Origin: Halieaceae bacterium UBA3479
GTDB taxonomy: Bacteria; Pseudomonadota; Gammaproteobacteria; Pseudomonadales; Halieaceae
Length of the DNA: 15,108 bases
Direction of reading: 5' to 3'
Assembly (NCBI GenBank): GCA_002377985.1
Contig: DFQW01000004.1
Location: 1 to 15,108, forward strand
Shown here: one piece after another, positions 15,108 through 15,108 of the stretch
Position numbering within the stretch: the first letter of the stretch is position 1
Layout: each line of letters starts with the position of its first letter
Notes under the pieces: generated by a model
What the model saw: only the letters and a program-made list of their open reading frames with translations
The model's database searches: none
Told to the model about the DNA's origin: nothing
Translations under genes and position numbers: made by a program

Positions 15108-15108
15108 C

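Noticed and set aside
1..15108. CRISPR arrays, tRNA/rRNA genes, insertion sequences, prophage or toxin-antitoxin modules
   Set aside because: I found no regularly spaced repeats, cloverleaf-like sequences, transposase or integrase motifs, or terminal inverted repeats.

Overview
The window looks like chromosomal DNA of a Gram-negative, probably marine, gammaproteobacterium. This is inferred from two large TonB-dependent outer-membrane receptors of the 'EEVVVTA...VLRGPQGTLFGRNTxGG' type, a secreted metzincin protease, Shine-Dalgarno-led genes and moderate GC. A group such as OM60/NOR5 (Halieaceae) would fit but cannot be fixed from sequence alone. I see no rRNA, tRNA, CRISPR array, insertion sequence or phage gene.

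Layout. Positions 1-177 hold the 3' end of an unidentified + strand gene. It overlaps tail-to-tail with a small - strand gene for a 130-residue CxxC protein (153-545). A 73-bp gap then leads to a secreted multidomain zinc metalloprotease (619-2997, +). A 313-bp gap follows, with a stem-loop just after the protease stop, two tandem palindromes 21 bp apart and a good sigma70-like promoter. This serves TonB-dependent receptor 1 (3311-5776, +), which ends at a bidirectional terminator.

From 9685 down to 5962 runs a tightly packed five-gene - strand operon. In transcription order it encodes a SAM-dependent methyltransferase, a 95-residue helical/coiled-coil protein, a polytopic membrane protein, an exported SnoaL/NTF2-like protein and a zinc-independent NADP-dependent MDR oxidoreductase. 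It is divergent, across 153 bp, from TonB-dependent receptor 2 (9839-12001, +), which has its own terminator.

On the right, a - strand group encodes a second polytopic membrane protein (14295-14945), a Bcr/CflA-like MFS transporter (13103-14263) and an SDR oxidoreductase (12181-12996). The last 67 bp hold the C-terminal end of another - strand gene.

The most interesting observation is that the two membrane proteins (215 and 216 aa) are clear homologues of each other. Each sits in a different cluster that pairs a membrane transporter or receptor with a cytoplasmic NAD(P)H-type oxidoreductase. My working inference is a pair of small-molecule uptake/modification clusters for a lipophilic or aromatic compound: receptor 2 brings the compound across the outer membrane, MFS or unknown membrane proteins act at the inner membrane, and the methyltransferase, MDR and SDR act in the cytoplasm. 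The substrate is not evident. No transcriptional regulator is encoded in the window, so whatever binds the palindromes upstream of receptor 1 lies elsewhere.
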